From positions 1 through 6,152 of the forward strand of contig CATZYB010000150.1 in NCBI GenBank assembly GCA_958426095.1: DNA of 6,152 bases, written 5' to 3'. Numbering within the stretch: position 1 is the first letter of the stretch; each line of letters starts with the position of its first letter. Origin of the DNA: an uncultured Lachnospiraceae bacterium (GTDB lineage: Bacteria > Bacillota > Clostridia > Lachnospirales > Lachnospiraceae). The notes under the pieces are model-generated. The model worked only from the letters and a program-made list of their open reading frames with translations. It did not search any database and was not told the origin of the DNA. Made by a program: the position numbers and the translations under genes. Of the stretch, positions 4,894-6,152 are shown piece by piece.

Positions 4894-6152
4894 TTGTCAA
4901 GATATACAAAACAGGACATTATCAATATGATTCAGGATAATGATGTTGAATTTATCCGTTTACAGTTTACAGATATTTTCGGAACTTTGAAAAATGTGGC
5001 GATTACAGCCAGTCAGATTGAAAGAGCCCTGAAAAATGAATGTATGTTTGATGGTTCGGCCATTGAGGGATTTGTTCGTATTGAGGAATCGGATATGTAT
5101 CTTCATCCGGATTTGGATACCTTCCAGATTTTTCCGTGGCGTCCTCAGCAGGGAAAGGTTGCCCGTCTGATCTGTGACGTTTACCGCCCGAATGGGGAGC
5201 CGTTTGAGGGGGATCCGAGATATATTTTAAAAAAGGTCATTAAGCAGGCGGAGGATATGGGTTATCAGTTTGAGGTCGGACCGGAATGTGAATTTTTCCT
5301 TTTCCATACGGATGACAATGGCATGCCGACGACGATCACCCATGAAAAGGGCAGCTATTTTGATCTGGGTCCGGTGGATCTGGGAGAAAATGCCCGCCGG
5401 GATATGGTATTGAATCTGGAAGATATGGGCTTTGAAATTGAAGCGTCTCATCATGAGGTCGCTTCCGCCCAGCATGAGATCGATTTTGCCCATAATGGGG
5501 CGCTCCAGACGGCGGATGATATTATGACCTTAAAGCTGGTTATTAAATCTATTGCCAAGCGCCACGGCTTACATGCGTCCTTTATGCCGAAGCCGAAGTC
5601 GGGAGTTTCCGGTTCCGGTATGCATATTAATATGTCCATGCAGAAAAACGGGCATAATATTTTCTATGATCCGGAAGGCGAATTGGAATTAAGCGAAGAT
5701 GCGTATCATTTTATTGCAGGCATTCTGGCCCATGCGAAGGGGATTACTGCGCTGACGAATCCGTTGGTCAATTCTTATAAACGTCTCGTGGCCGGATATG
5801 AAGCTCCAATCTACATTGCCTGGTCGGTGATGAACCGAAGCCCGCTGGTCCGTGTACCGGCCGCCAGGGGAAAAGGAACCCGTGTGGAGCTTCGCTGCCC
5901 GGATCCGGCATGTAATCCGTATCTTGTTCTCGCTGTCTGCCTGGCAGCGGGCCTGGATGGAATCAAGAAAAAGCTTGTTCCTCCGGCAAGGGTTGACCGG
6001 AATATTTTCGAGATGGACAGAAACGAAAAGGAAGCGCTTCACATTGAAAGCCTTCCGCAGGATTTGTGCGAGGCGACCAGAGAGCTGGAAAAAGATGCCT
6101 TTGTCCGTAATGTTCTGGGCGAGCATGTCAGTGAGAAATATATTGAAGCAAA
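4894..6152 (+). CDS. glnA: Glutamine synthetase, type I-alpha (3' end outside window)
   Basis: This enzyme makes glutamine from glutamate, ammonia and ATP in the cytoplasm. 419 codons are open to the window edge; GSI-alpha proteins have about 445 residues, so roughly the last 25 are missing and there is no sign of damage. Seen in order: the N-terminal beta-grasp region with IRLQFTDIFG (21-30); MFDGSAIEGFVRIEESDMYL (51-70); metal-binding GPECEFFLF (129-137); EASHHEVASAQHEIDF (183-198); ATP-site KPKSGVSGSGMHINMS (233-248); the flap NSYKRLVAGYEAP (293-305) with Glu303; and NRSPLVRVPAARG (314-326). Arg62 matches the Bacillus residue used in glutamine feedback inhibition. The region around 370-395 lacks the adenylylation-site tyrosine of proteobacterial GSI-beta. 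The start is TTG at 4894, supported by AAAAGGAG 8 bases upstream and by the MSRYTKQDII N-terminus, which aligns with Bacillus GlnA; the first ATG (4927) would remove conserved residues. Confidence 0.97.
   Translation, partial: MSRYTKQDIINMIQDNDVEFIRLQFTDIFGTLKNVAITASQIERALKNECMFDGSAIEGFVRIEESDMYLHPDLDTFQIFPWRPQQGKVARLICDVYRPNGEPFEGDPRYILKKVIKQAEDMGYQFEVGPECEFFLFHTDDNGMPTTITHEKGSYFDLGPVDLGENARRDMVLNLEDMGFEIEASHHEVASAQHEIDFAHNGALQTADDIMTLKLVIKSIAKRHGLHASFMPKPKSGVSGSGMHINMSMQKNGHNIFYDPEGELELSEDAYHFIAGILAHAKGITALTNPLVNSYKRLVAGYEAPIYIAWSVMNRSPLVRVPAARGKGTRVELRCPDPACNPYLVLAVCLAAGLDGIKKKLVPPARVDRNIFEMDRNEKEALHIESLPQDLCEATRELEKDAFVRNVLGEHVSEKYIEA

Noticed and set aside
5227..6126. Minus-strand open frames opposite glnA (5227-5493, 5451-5639, 5689-6126)
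   Set aside because: The plus strand carries an unmistakable glutamine synthetase, and the antisense frames show no recognisable domains.

Overview
The window is a compact, all-plus-strand piece of a bacterial chromosome. It most resembles an anaerobic or facultative Bacillota, probably of the class Clostridia. The evidence is strong AAGGAGG-type ribosome binding sites on nearly every gene, GTG and TTG starts, balanced base composition, an Fe-dependent alcohol dehydrogenase of the butanol-dehydrogenase type, and a glutamine synthetase I-alpha carrying the Arg62 feedback residue known from Bacillus. Species-level placement is not possible from the sequence alone.

Layout. Positions 1-79 are a leader ending in a terminator-like hairpin that stops one base before the first ribosome binding site. 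Positions 80-4730 hold five tightly spaced genes that look like one operon: a stand-alone BFD-type [2Fe-2S] protein, an FAD-dependent amine/amino-acid oxidoreductase of the DAO family (overlapping by 8 bases), an iron-type alcohol dehydrogenase, N-carbamoylputrescine amidase (aguB) and agmatine deiminase (aguA). Positions 4731-4893 are non-coding and dense with signals: a 12-bp hairpin whose U-tract lies on the minus strand, a near-consensus extended -10 promoter, and a 13-bp intrinsic terminator lying between that promoter and the next gene. Positions 4894-6152 are glnA, glutamine synthetase, starting at TTG and cut off by the window end.

How the genes may work together. AguA and AguB convert agmatine to putrescine and release two ammonia and one CO2; this part rests on clear catalytic residues. 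The three redox genes have no established link to that pathway. Their co-transcription suggests a wider amine-degrading route, either oxidation of putrescine to an aminoaldehyde followed by reduction to an amino alcohol, or release of agmatine from an N-substituted precursor. Both are inference. Glutamine synthetase lies next door with its own promoter and could assimilate the ammonia released.

The points most worth attention are the mixed redox plus agmatine operon, the BFD/DAO pair with no large alpha subunit in view, and the fact that both transcription units have a terminator-like hairpin directly before the first gene's ribosome binding site, suggesting control by premature termination.
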